Of a stretch of DNA of 64,000 bases, positions 18,601 through 30,600 are shown in pieces (within the stretch, counting starts at the first letter, position 1; each line of letters begins with the position of its first letter). This DNA comes from Cladorhizidae sp. MBARI D1340-BT2 (Eukaryota > Porifera > Demospongiae > Poecilosclerida > Cladorhizidae), in assembly GCA_028752905.1 (NCBI GenBank), contig JAQNBH010000011.1, positions 744,001 to 808,000 of the forward strand, read 5' to 3'. The position numbers were made by a program, and so were the translations under genes. A model generated the notes under the pieces. That model did not search any database. It had not been told where the DNA came from and saw only the letters and a program-made list of their open reading frames with translations.

Positions 18601-21600
18601 CAGCATCAGGAGTGCACCTAGCTCCTCAGTCACTCAGCATCAGGAGCGCACCTAGCTCCTCAGTCACTCAGCATCAGGAGTGCACCTAGCTCCTCAGTCA
18701 CTCAGCATCAGGAGTGCACCTAGCTCCTCAGTCACTCAGCATCAGGAGTGCACCTAGCTCCTCAGTCACTCAGCATCAGGAGTGCACCTAGCTCCTCAGT
18801 CACTCAGCATCAGGAGTGCACCTAGCTCCTCAGTCACTCAGCATCAGGAGTGCACCTAGCTCCTCAGTCACTCAGCATCAGGAGTTCACCTAGCTCCTCA
18901 GTCACTCAGCATCAGGAGTGCACCTAGCTCCTCAGTCACTCAGCATCAGGAGTGCACCTAGCTACTCAGCATCAGGAGTGCACCTAGCTCCTCAGTCACT
19001 CAGCATCAGGAGTGCACCTAGCTCCTCAGTCACTCAGCATCAGGAGTGCACCTAGCTACTCAGCATCAGGAGTGCACCTAGCTCCTCAGTACTCAGCATC
19101 AGGAGTGCACCTAGCTCCTCAGTCACTCAGCATCAGGAGTGCACCTAGCTCCTCAGTCACTCAGCATCAGGAGTGCACCTAGCTCCTCAGTCACTCAGCA
19201 TCAGGAGTGCACCTAGCTACTCAGCATTAGGAGTGCACCTAGCTCCTCAGTCACTCAGCATCAGGAGTGCACCTAGCTCCTCAGTCACTCAGCATCAGGA
19301 GTGCACCTAGCTACTCAGCATCAGGAGTGCACCTAGCTCCTCAGTCACTCAGCATCAGGAGTGCACCTAGCTCCTCAGTCACTCAGCATCAGGAGTGCAC
19401 CTAGCTCCTCAGTCACTCAGCATCAGGAGTGCACTGGTTCACTGTTCGTCTGTTCGTCTCACTACTGGCCTCCCAATCTCAACCCAAACAGCTACAGAAT
19501 CTTTGCTGTCTTTCTCACTTACGCATGTCTGCACAGTGCAGCAAAGAAGGCTCCATCACCAGTAATCAGATCTCACATGAATCTAATTCTCACCAGTCAC
19601 TGAAGGGCAGGGATTGCCAAGAGAGGGAGGGCGAAGCAAGTTGGTCAAAATGTCCATTATATTTTATGCTGCTCTAGAGCAAGTCGAGTGTAAACTTATT
19701 GCTGATAATCTGATAATCTCGGTGTGTAATATATGTTTATATACTGTCCTGATATGATTGTGTGTGTGTGCGTGTGTGTGTGTGTGTGTGTAGGCAGCAT
19801 TCCTGCTGCCAGTCATCTCTCGGCTCTTGCGTGAGGAAGTACCGGGTGGTAGTCAAGGTGAGCAGCAGAGTCCTCAAGTGCTCATCATCTCTCCCACCAG
19901 GGAGCTTACACTCCAAATCTATGGGGAGGCCAGGAAGTTTGTGCATGAGAGTATGTATCGGCCTGTGGTGGTCTATGGCGGTACTAGTGTGGGCTACCAG
20001 CTACGACAGCTGGAGAGCGGCTGCAACATCTTGGTCAGCACTCCTGGAAGGCTTGTGGACTTTCTCAACAGGAAGAAGGTGAGTGAGTGAAGAGAAGATC
20101 ATGTGTCTCAGGTGTTGCTGGAAGAGTGCAGGGTTGCTAGTGTGAAATGGGCAAGAACTTTGCTGCACATCCATAGATCACGAGGTTGTCATGTGAGCCC
20201 ATGTGGGTGCTGGAGGTGTGGTGGTGGAAGAGTCACAGTCTGAATGTCGAACCTTAACCCCCCCCAGTTTCTGAGGGCTGATTATCGTTGCAATGGTTAA
20301 GTTTTGGTGGATTGTAACTGGGGTAATGGCTTGCTAAGCCTCTAATGACATTCATATCTGGGGCAGCCGTACTGGGTCCTCTAATGACATTCATACCTGG
20401 GGCAGCATTGGGCACCATACGGGTCCTCTAATGACATTCATACCTGGGGCAGCAGGGGGAACCATACTGGGTCCTCTAATGACATTTATATTGGGGGCAG
20501 CATGGGGAAACATACGGGGTCCTCTAATGATTTCATATCTGGGGCACCATGCTGGGTCCTCTCAATGAGATCTATACAAAGAAAACAGAACAACTGATTA
20601 CATGCTGACCATCTGTGCGATCAAAAAAAACCCTGGTGATTTCAACTTTGGAGCTGTATAAATTCTGCACACTTCCACTCTATGGATTTGATATCTGGCT
20701 CAAAACATAGTTCTCTCTGTGTGCTCACTTTTGACACTAAAAACTGCAAAGTTACATGCAGTCAAAAGTTGGGAACCTCAAAACCTGCATGCCTGAATTC
20801 TCTGCAGTTCTGTCTCCTGATTTGAAAGTGTATAATCATTGGCAAGACTACTCTACAATAAGAGTGTTTTCAATGTGAGGACTGGAGTAAAGATTGAAAC
20901 TCATTTTTCAATGGTACAGTAGACCCTTTGCATATCCAAAACCTATGGGACCAGCAGTGGCAGCTGTTTTAAGGGGGTGGAGTGCTGAAAACCGCGGTTT
21001 AAAGTACCATATCTTAGCTCACATTCATATGGTCCTGACTTATATTCTAAAATGTAGCCAATGCTGTATGCTTTGTGGTGATAGTGTTGTCATGCTGTGT
21101 AAGAATCATCTTAGAATTCAAAGTTTTATATAATTATCTGACAAGACACTTAATTAAACAACTCAACAACTTAGTTCAGTCACATGATCACATCAACACA
21201 TCCATATATGTATATATTCCAGTCCACAGTCACCAAGGTGTCTATCATTATTAATTATGCAATCATCACTAATTATAATTTCAGTGCCTCTGCAATTAGC
21301 CTACATACGCCCCCCCCCTTTATAAAGGCTTGTCCCGAGCTTAAAAGGCTGGTTCACAATAGGACGCAAACAGCCAACATCGCGTCCTAAAACGTCTTGT
21401 GAACCGTGCACATCCATAGATACGCATTCTATTAAATAAATTTAAAAAGTGAATGCTTCAAGACGTTCGGATAGATTCAAGTTCTATTTCTGCATCCAGA
21501 TGCGAAGCGTCCTCATCTGTCCGGCCAATCAGATTGCTTCTTCATCCCGTGTGATTTTGTCAACCTGTGCATTATTTCGAAAGCTACACTACACATCCAT

Positions 21601-24600
21601 AGATACGCATTCTATTAAATAAATTAAAAAGGTGAATGCTTCAAGACGTTCGGATAGATTCAAGTTCTATTTCTGCATCCAGATGCGAAGCGTCCTCATC
21701 TGTCCGGCCAATCAGATTGCTTCTTCATCCCGTGTGATTTTGTCAACCTGTGCATTATTTCGAAAGCTACACTAGGTGGAGTTTCTAAGCAATGGATGTA
21801 GTGTGCCGTAGTCATCAGAGCTGTCGTCGAAGTCGGACTCCCAAGTATTCTCAATCTTCAATGAAGAGGTCAAAGGTTAGAATTTGGTAACCGTCGTTCA
21901 CACTGCGTGTCTTGGAACAACAGTGAACCATGACGACGCAGTAGAATGCTACTTTTGAAATGCTTGAGGACGCTTCGCATAGCAACGCAGCAGAAAAAAG
22001 GTTTTGTGAACCAGTCTTGAGGTTCCATAACATTCTTGTGGCTGATGTCCCTTTGGGGGTAACGTTTATGTGGTGTTTCAGTAGGTAGGAGGGTTGTGAT
22101 GTGGTCAACTCCAGGTGGGTTCCGTGATTGTTCACATGGTGTAGTTGCTGATATATGAAGCTTCAAGGGTAAAGCAAGTGTTATTGCAGAAATCGAACAG
22201 CCAGGGACAGATATAGAGGAGGAATGTGCTGTCCTGGTGTATCACAAACCAAGTGAATTGCCTGAGGGTCCTAGGTCTATTCTCGCAGAAGTTGTACAAG
22301 CCTTATTCCAAACAACACCAGCAGATGTAACAGAGGCTGCCTTATACCCACAAAGGGCAATCCTACAAGCCCTGCCACGACACATACCAGCACATCATTG
22401 AGAGGAAATAGAAAACTTACTTCACACTAGCAGGGCATAATTGAAGAAGTTCTAGCCCTTGGATGGCACCACCGGTGTTTGTTCCAGAGAAGTCGTGTGA
22501 TATCAGGCTGTGTGTTGATTACAGGGAACTTAATAAGAATACCACATAATAAGAATACCACAAAGATGCTTACCCTCTGCCCTCACCTGATGAAGTTCAC
22601 GACCGGTTGTCAGGCTCCACCATATTCTCAATATTGGACTTACAGACAGAGTGGGCACTGGCAGCCGCAGCTACCAGTAAGTCCTAACAAACGACCAAGA
22701 AAAAACAGCATTTTGCCCAGGGCACGGAATGAGTCTGTTCCAGTTTAAATTTAAACGAGTGCCATTTGGATTGACTGGAGCGCCCAGCTCCTTTCAACGT
22801 CCCATGGATAAAGTGTTAAGAGGTGTGATGATCTACTTGGACGATACTTTGGTGCACTCCCCAGATGAAAAAGCACATTGTGCTCACCTACGAGAAGTCT
22901 TTGAATGTCTGCTGGCTGCTGGCCTTACACTATGAGGGAAGAAAAGATCCGACTCTTTACAGTTGCTGACTCCTTACAGTTGGACACCTAGGATCTGACT
23001 CCTTACAGTAGGACACCTAGGATCTGACTCCTTACAGTTGGACACCTAGGATCTGACTCCTTACAGTTGGACACCTAGGCCACACTTGTACAGGAATAGG
23101 CGCGTGCCCAGAGCCACAGAATCCAAGCAGTATTACAAGTTCAGGACGTCAAAGCGGCTGCCACTTCATTGGGCTTGCATCTATTATAGGAGATGACAAG
23201 TTTTCCGATATTGCAGCACCGCTAATGCTTTGACAAAGAAGGGCACACCTTTCTCTGGAGAATCAACAGATCTCAGGATGAATATCTGACACGATACTTA
23301 CAACTCACAACTCGGTCCACCTAGCTGAGTCACATGATCACATCAACACATCCATATATGTATATATTCCAGTCCACAGTCACCAAGGTGTCTAATTATG
23401 TAATCATTACTAATTACATGATTACAATTTCAGTGCAACTGCAATTAGCCTACACATGTTTATCTTTTGCAAATAAGTCATTGAAATAACTTCCAGTATA
23501 GGGTGTGAATTACTATAACAACTGTGATGGATAGAGCTGTATGTCGAGATATTTTTTAAGTGGACTGTTCACGTGAAGGGGTCTAAAATTATATCTACAA
23601 ACACACACAAAACCCTTGTGGTTGACTTAGGAGCGCCATAGATTCTGCCTACTTTACTATTGAACTTGATATGAAGCTCAAATGACCTCTCTGTGTGCTC
23701 TCTTTTTGATATTAAATAAGTTGCACGTTATAACTATGCTAAAGTTACATGCAGCCAAAGTGGGAGTCCTCGAAATCTAGTGCCTGAACTGTTTCCAGTT
23801 CCTGATGGCAATGCTAGCCAGTTGAAAACCATGGGGAGCATTGCACCAGTCATATTTGCCTAATGCCAGCCAGTTGAAAACCAAGGGGAGTATTGCACCA
23901 GTCATATTTGCCTAATGCCAGCCAGTTGAAAACCAAGGAGAGTAATTGCACCAGTCATATTTGCCTAATGCCAGCCAGTTGAAAACCAAGGGGAGTATTG
24001 CACCAGTCATATTTGCCTAATGCCAGCCAGTTGAAAACCAAGGGGAGTAATTGCACCAGTCATATTTGCCTAATGCCAGCCAGTTGAAAACCAAGGGGAG
24101 TATTGCACCAGTCATATTTGCCTAATGCCAGCCAGTTTAAAACCAAGGGGAGTATTGCACCAGTCATATTTGCCTAATGCCAGCCATCATATTTGCCTAA
24201 TGCCAGCCAGTTGAAAACCAAGGGGAGCATTGCACCAGTCATATTTGCCTAATGCCAGCCAGTTGAAAACCATGGGGAGTATTGCACCAGTCATATTTGC
24301 CTAATGCCAGCCAGTTGAAAACCATGGGGAGCATTGCACCAGTCATATTTGCCTAATGCCAGCCAGTTGAAAACCATGGGGAGCATTGCACCAGTCATAT
24401 TTGCCTAATGCCAGCCAGTTGAAAACCATGGGGAGTATTGCACCAGTCATATTTGCCTAATGCCAGCCAGTTGAAAACCATGGGGAGCATTGCACCAGTC
24501 ATATTTGCCTAATGCCAGCCAGTTGAAAACCATGGGGAGCATTGCACCAGTCATATTTGCCTAATGCTAGCCAGTTGAAAACCAAGGGGAGCATTGCTCC

Positions 24601-27600
24601 AGTCATATTTGCCTAATGCCAGCCAGTTGAAAACCAAGGGGAGCATTGCTCCAGTCATATTTGCCTAATGCCAGCCAGTTGAAAACCAAGGGGAGCATTG
24701 CACCAGTCATATTTGCCTAATGCTAGCCAGTTGAAAACCATGGGGAGCATTGCACCAGTCATATTTGCCTAATGCTAGCCAGTTGAAAACCAAGGGGAGC
24801 ATTGCACTAGTCTAATGCCAGCCAGTTGAAAACCAAGGGGAGTATTGCACCAGCCAAAGTAGCATTGTACCTAGAGTTCTACTTGCCTCCGTTGCCAAGG
24901 GTAGTCTCTACAGCGAACTCCTGGGGCCATTGGTTTCCTGGTGATACCTCACTATATCACAAGCACTAATTAATGGCATTACTGGACAATGCAAGAAACA
25001 AATTTGGACTAGTATAGTAACCGCCAGGGCAGTCAGTGTGTTCCAACAACTCCCCAAGACTGCCACACATGCACACACACACACACACACACACCAGATT
25101 TCCCTCCTTCTGCATTCGTACATGGCTAGATTTGATACCCCTCATACCATTCCCTTAAATCACAGAGGTCGAAGACTTTTATCCTCCTCCCCCATGTAAG
25201 GTGCATGGAGTTGTAGCAATTCTAGAGTATGTATGATAACTTCTTGTTGTGAAAAGGACATAATCTATTTCCAACAAAAGCCTCGACATCTCCAAACAGC
25301 AGACAAAGTTGGTTAATGATTGCCAATCCAGTCCACCATGTAGTTGGGATTTAAGGGGGATGTAACCCATTATTTTTTTGACAAAAAGAGGTTTTTGTGT
25401 TTTGTTGCTTATATAATTGCACAACATCTGTACAAGCTGTCTTTCAAATATGAAGCAATTTGGATGATCCATTGTTGAGTTATGGTGGATTTTATCTTCA
25501 GGAGTAAGACCCGTGAAGGGGACGAGGAGACATCAAAGGGAATTTTTAAAATGTCAACTTTCTAATGCCATAACTTTACCCCCCTTACTTCTATACAGTT
25601 AATTTTGTTATCAAAGTGTTGCTTCTTCTGTGTGCTTTAAAATGATATGTTGAATGACTATAGGACCAGTATCTTGGAAGATACATGCAGAAACATCCAG
25701 GTCCCTCAAAACCTTTACCCTAATTACTGGAACAACTCTAGCTCCATGCCTGTGGCTTTTCACAAGCTCAAACTTGGTTGAGTGGTTTCCTTATGCTCTG
25801 AAGCGTGTAATGGACAGACTATATTTGGTATGCAAGAGTTAGCGGCTGCTGGATGTGTAAAATAGGGATTTTCCCAGGGAAAATCCTATTTTAATCAACA
25901 CGGCATGCTCTCACTCTTTTTGTCAAAAAAAAATGGGTTCCATATTTGAAAGACTGCTTGTACAGATGTTATGCAATTATATAAGCAACAAAACACAAAA
26001 ATACTCTTTTTGTCAAAAAAAAATGGGTTCCATCCCCCTTAACCCTTTCACTGCTGCAGGTAAATACCCCCCCTGTGCTGGCTTTGAAAAAAGGTGATTT
26101 TGAAATCAATGCCAAAAAAAGACTAAGAGGTTATTTTGAAATTCTTTTTGTGTGTTTGGGTGGGCAAGAGGTTGTCCTATGGGGGAAAAATTGAAATTTG
26201 GTATTTTGAATAATTAGGTGGTCATGTGACCTAATGGCGGCCATATTGGATTTCCCTTTTATCATCAAATCTGTGATAAAACTACTTTTTCTCCCAAGAA
26301 ATTCTTACGGGATGCCGTTTTTCCCCACTGGATAATGATGAAGATACATAAAATGAATAAAAACATCAATATTGAATTATTTTCATAATTTTATTCAAAA
26401 ATCAATGTTTGTCGGCAGAATCATGAAAAAACATGAAATTTCCAAACAAATCACTGTAACAAGTGTTTTCCCCAACAATTAGTCATTTATACTCCACACA
26501 ACCTTCTGGGATCATGGAATGCAGGTATTTCATGTTCACATGCATATTTTCTAATGTGTTTTGAACATTTATCTGGCATTGTAACCCTTAGCAGCCATAT
26601 ATTTTGGTCACATTGATGTCGTTTCAATCTACAGACATGGCATTGTCACCTTGGCCCTGTGCAGGGCCGCCCAAGTCGAGCAAATCTCACCAATCACTGT
26701 CGGAGTCAACTGTTGGAAACGAATTACCTGTATCGTCCAAATCAAAGTTGTCCACGCTGTCTGGTCCACAACTTCGTTGCCTGCTGAGGCCGCGCTCGCA
26801 TCATTCCGCTGCCTACCGCTGGGAAACACGACTTTCCAAGTGGAAATCATCTCTAGTTCATAGGAAAAAAACAATAGCTGGCACGTGCCAGTGCACGCAG
26901 AATTTTTAAAATGATTATTTTCACATACCCGGTAGTACCGGGTACGCGCAATTCAACGATATTTTTCCCTACCCGGTAGTACCGGGTATGCGCAGTGAAA
27001 CGGTTAAGACCACATTGCTCTACCTGTGTGTTGCCTCCAGCATAGCTCTACCTGTGTGTTACCTCCAGCATAGCTCTACCTGTATGAAGCCCTGCCCCCT
27101 TATTATGCCATCATAATGGAAGAACCCCCCATATTATTATTCCAGCATATGAAACTACCCCCATATTATGCCAGCATATGAAACTACCCCCCCCCCCCCA
27201 GCATAATGGAAGAACCATAGTGGAAGAAACATTATACCAGCATAATGGCCATATTATACCAGCATAATGGGAACAACCCCCATATTATGCCAGCATACCA
27301 GACCAGTATAATGGAATTACCCCCAATTATACCAGCATAATGGAATTACCCCCACACTATGCCAGCATAATGGAAGTACCCCCCACATGGGCATTGTCTC
27401 CTCGTAGTAGCTGGGTCGAAGTGGTGCTATAGTTAATGTTTTGTGTCAGGAGCACTGGGGTGAAGGGTGATTAATGGTGTGTTTTATCATGGCAGGTGCT
27501 GTTGGATCAGCTGAAGGTGTTGATTCTAGACGAGGCCGACCGCATGCTGGACATGGGCTTTGAGCCGGAGATACGCCGTGTGGTGGAACAGTATCAGATG

Positions 27601-30600
27601 CCAAGCAAGGAGGAGCGGCAGACGCTCATGTTCTCTGCCACCTTCCCTGCAGAGATACAGCATCTGGCTGCTGACTTCCTGCATGACCATGTCTTCCTGA
27701 CTGTCGGGGTTGTTGGCGGGACCACCTCTGACATCAAGCAATGTGTGGTGGAAGTAGACGAGTATCAGAAGAGAGAAAAACTGCAGGAGATTCTGAGCGA
27801 GTCGGGTGAGGGAGGTCTCTTCTCTTGTGGTGGGGTGTGTGTAGTTATTAGCAGGGGTAGGGGGTTATCAATCATACCCTTGCGTCCTTTCAAAAGGGGA
27901 TGGTGCGCTCTTCCTTCCTCCTGAAATTAGCGATGCACTGCCAATATCTGACCCCCAAACCAGCAGCATTGTCTATTGGTCATACTGTGTGCTGGAGTTG
28001 CCCATTTAGAGAGGTTACGGTGCAGCTGATGTTAAATATGCACACACCTTGTTCCCAAAGGATGGGTGGTTCCTGTATCTACCCTACCCCATCTCTCTCT
28101 TCCTTCCAAGTGTCCCTGTCACTATCTGGTCACCTCCCCACAGCTGTGATTCTCTCCTCCTCCATCTCCTTCAGGTTCTGACCGTGTTCTTGTGTTTGTG
28201 GAAACTAAAAGAAATGCTGACTTTTTGGCTAGCTACCTCTCGCAGGAGAACTTCCCCACCACGTCCATCCATGGTGACAGGTTTCAGAGGGAGAGAGAGG
28301 AGGCACTACGGGACTTCCGTAGTGGGAGGTCGCGTGTGCTGGTTGCTACGTCGGTGGCTGCTCGGGGTCTGGATATTCCTAAAGTGAAGCACGTCGTCAA
28401 CTTTGACCTGCCCAACAACATTGACGAGTATGTGCATCGCATCGGCCGTACAGGACGTATCGGGAACAAAGGCATAGCCACAGCCTTCTTCCAGAAGGAC
28501 AGAGATGCTCACCTGGCAAGATCTCTGGTCAAAGTCTTGGCAGATGTGAGTGAGCATGGATAGTGATTATAATAGTAAGCTAGTGAAGGGGTTGTCTCTA
28601 GCTAGCTACTAAAGGGGTTGTCTGGAGCTAGCTACTAAAGGGGTTGTCTGGAGCTAGCTACTGTGTGTTCAAGTCTCTAGCTAGCTACTAAAGGGGTTGT
28701 CTGGAGCTAGCTACTGTGTGTTCAAGTCTCTAGCTAGCTACTAAAGGGGTTGTCTGGAGATAGCTACTGTGGGTTCAAGTCTCTAGCTAGTTACTAAAGT
28801 ACTAAAGGGGTTGTTGGAGCTAGCTACTGTGGGTTCAAGTCTCTAACTAGTTACTAAAGGGGTTGTCTCTAGCTAGCTACTGTCAGCCAGTGCTTGTATT
28901 TAGGTCAATGAGTTAGTTGATTATGCCCCTAGTGATGTGGTTTTGTGGTAAACCCTTGCCAGCAGGCCTCCAGCTATGTGGTGAGTGGGAGTAATCCTGT
29001 TTCCTCCTTCTCTCGTGGGATCAGGAGGCATGTGTCGACGTTAGCATGCTGTTGGCACAAAGATTAACTGTATATGGGTTGGGTCCATGCAGGCACAGGA
29101 CCTGTGTGTCTGGCCTTGTCCTGACCCCGTGTGTCTGGCCTTGTCCTGACCCCGTGTGTCTGGCCTTGTCCTGACCCGTGTGTCTGGCCTTGTCCTGACT
29201 CCGTGTGTCTGGCCTTGTCCTGACTCCGTGTGTCTGGCCTCGTCCTGCCCCCATGTGTCTGGCCTTGTCCTGACCCCGTGTGTCTGGCCTTGTCCTGACC
29301 CCGTGTGCCTGGCCTTGTCCTGACTCCGTGTGTCTGGCCTTGTCCTGACCCCGTGTGTCTGGCCTTGTGCTGACCCCGTATGTCTGGCCTCGTCCTGACT
29401 CCGTGTGTCTGGCCTTGTCCTGGTATGAATGCTTCCTCATCTTGTGTTGTTGTACGTGATGTGCTGGTGGTGTATGTAGGCACAGCAGGATATTGACACC
29501 TTTCTGGAGCAGGCTGCAGAAGAGGCGGTGGGCTCGAGCTATGGACCTGCTGGGGGGAAGTTTGCTTCCAAGGATGTCAGAGTGAGTCAGTCAGTAAGAG
29601 AGGGTGAGAGCTTACATGATTGTCTGGTCTTAGCTACGGGTCTGATCTACTCTCTGTCTATGTCGCTAGTCGAAGCATGGCATGTCATTATTTGTAGGCT
29701 GTTAAGGGGGTAGTTCACCCAAAACTGGGAAAAAACGTCTGTTGACTTTGAATGCCCATAACTTTTTTTAAATAATTGGTTTGTGTAGATAATGTTATGC
29801 TCAAATTGTTGCTTGTTCTATGTGCTTTCCAATGATATATAAAATATCTCTAGAGGCATGTTTTGTCAGAAGATGCATGCAGAAATGCATGCATCTTCAG
29901 AAACAGGGACCCTCCTTCTCTTGGCAGACCCCCACTACTCATTTTAAAAAATCAAAAGCTGTAAATTGGTTTGTGGCTTGTCAACAATTTTAGCGCGTAA
30001 TCAAATACGGCACGTTGCCATTCAACAACCACTTTAGTTATTGCAATGTAAAATCATCCATATCACAGCTGTTAGCTTTGACAAGCCACAAACCAATTTA
30101 CAGCTTTTGATTTTTAAAAATGAGTAGTGGGGGTCTGCCAAGAGAAGGAGGGTCCCTGTTTCTGAAGATGCATGCATTTCTGCATGCATCTTCTGACAAA
30201 ACATGCCTCTAGAGATATTTTATATATCATTGGAAAGCACATAGAACAAGCAACAATTTGAGCATAACATTATCTACACAAACCAATTATTTAAAAAAGT
30301 TATGGGCATTCAAAGTCAACAGACGTTTTTTCCCAGTTTTGGGTGAACTACCCCCTTAAGTTAGAATGTCCTCTTGTTGCATGTTGTGTTGTCAGCTGTT
30401 ACTCCTGCAACACTCTCTTGTTGCTTGCTGTGTTGCTACTCTCTTGCAACATTCTCTTGTTGCATGCTGTGTAGCTACTCTCCTGCAACACTCTCTTGTT
30501 GCATGCTGTGTTGTCAGCTGTTACTCTTGCAACACTCTCTTGTTGCATGTTGTGTTGTCAGCTGCTACTCCTGCAACACTCTCTTGTTGCATGCTGTGTT

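Noticed and set aside
26604..26909. A 101-codon plus-strand gene
   Set aside because: It lies within the piggyBac-like element, lacks motifs, and both strands are open. Only a weak acidic minus-strand scrap looks transposase-like.
28760..28840. tRNA-like B box (GGTTCAAGTCTC)
   Set aside because: It recurs within a tandem repeat, with no A box or cloverleaf pairing that I can see.
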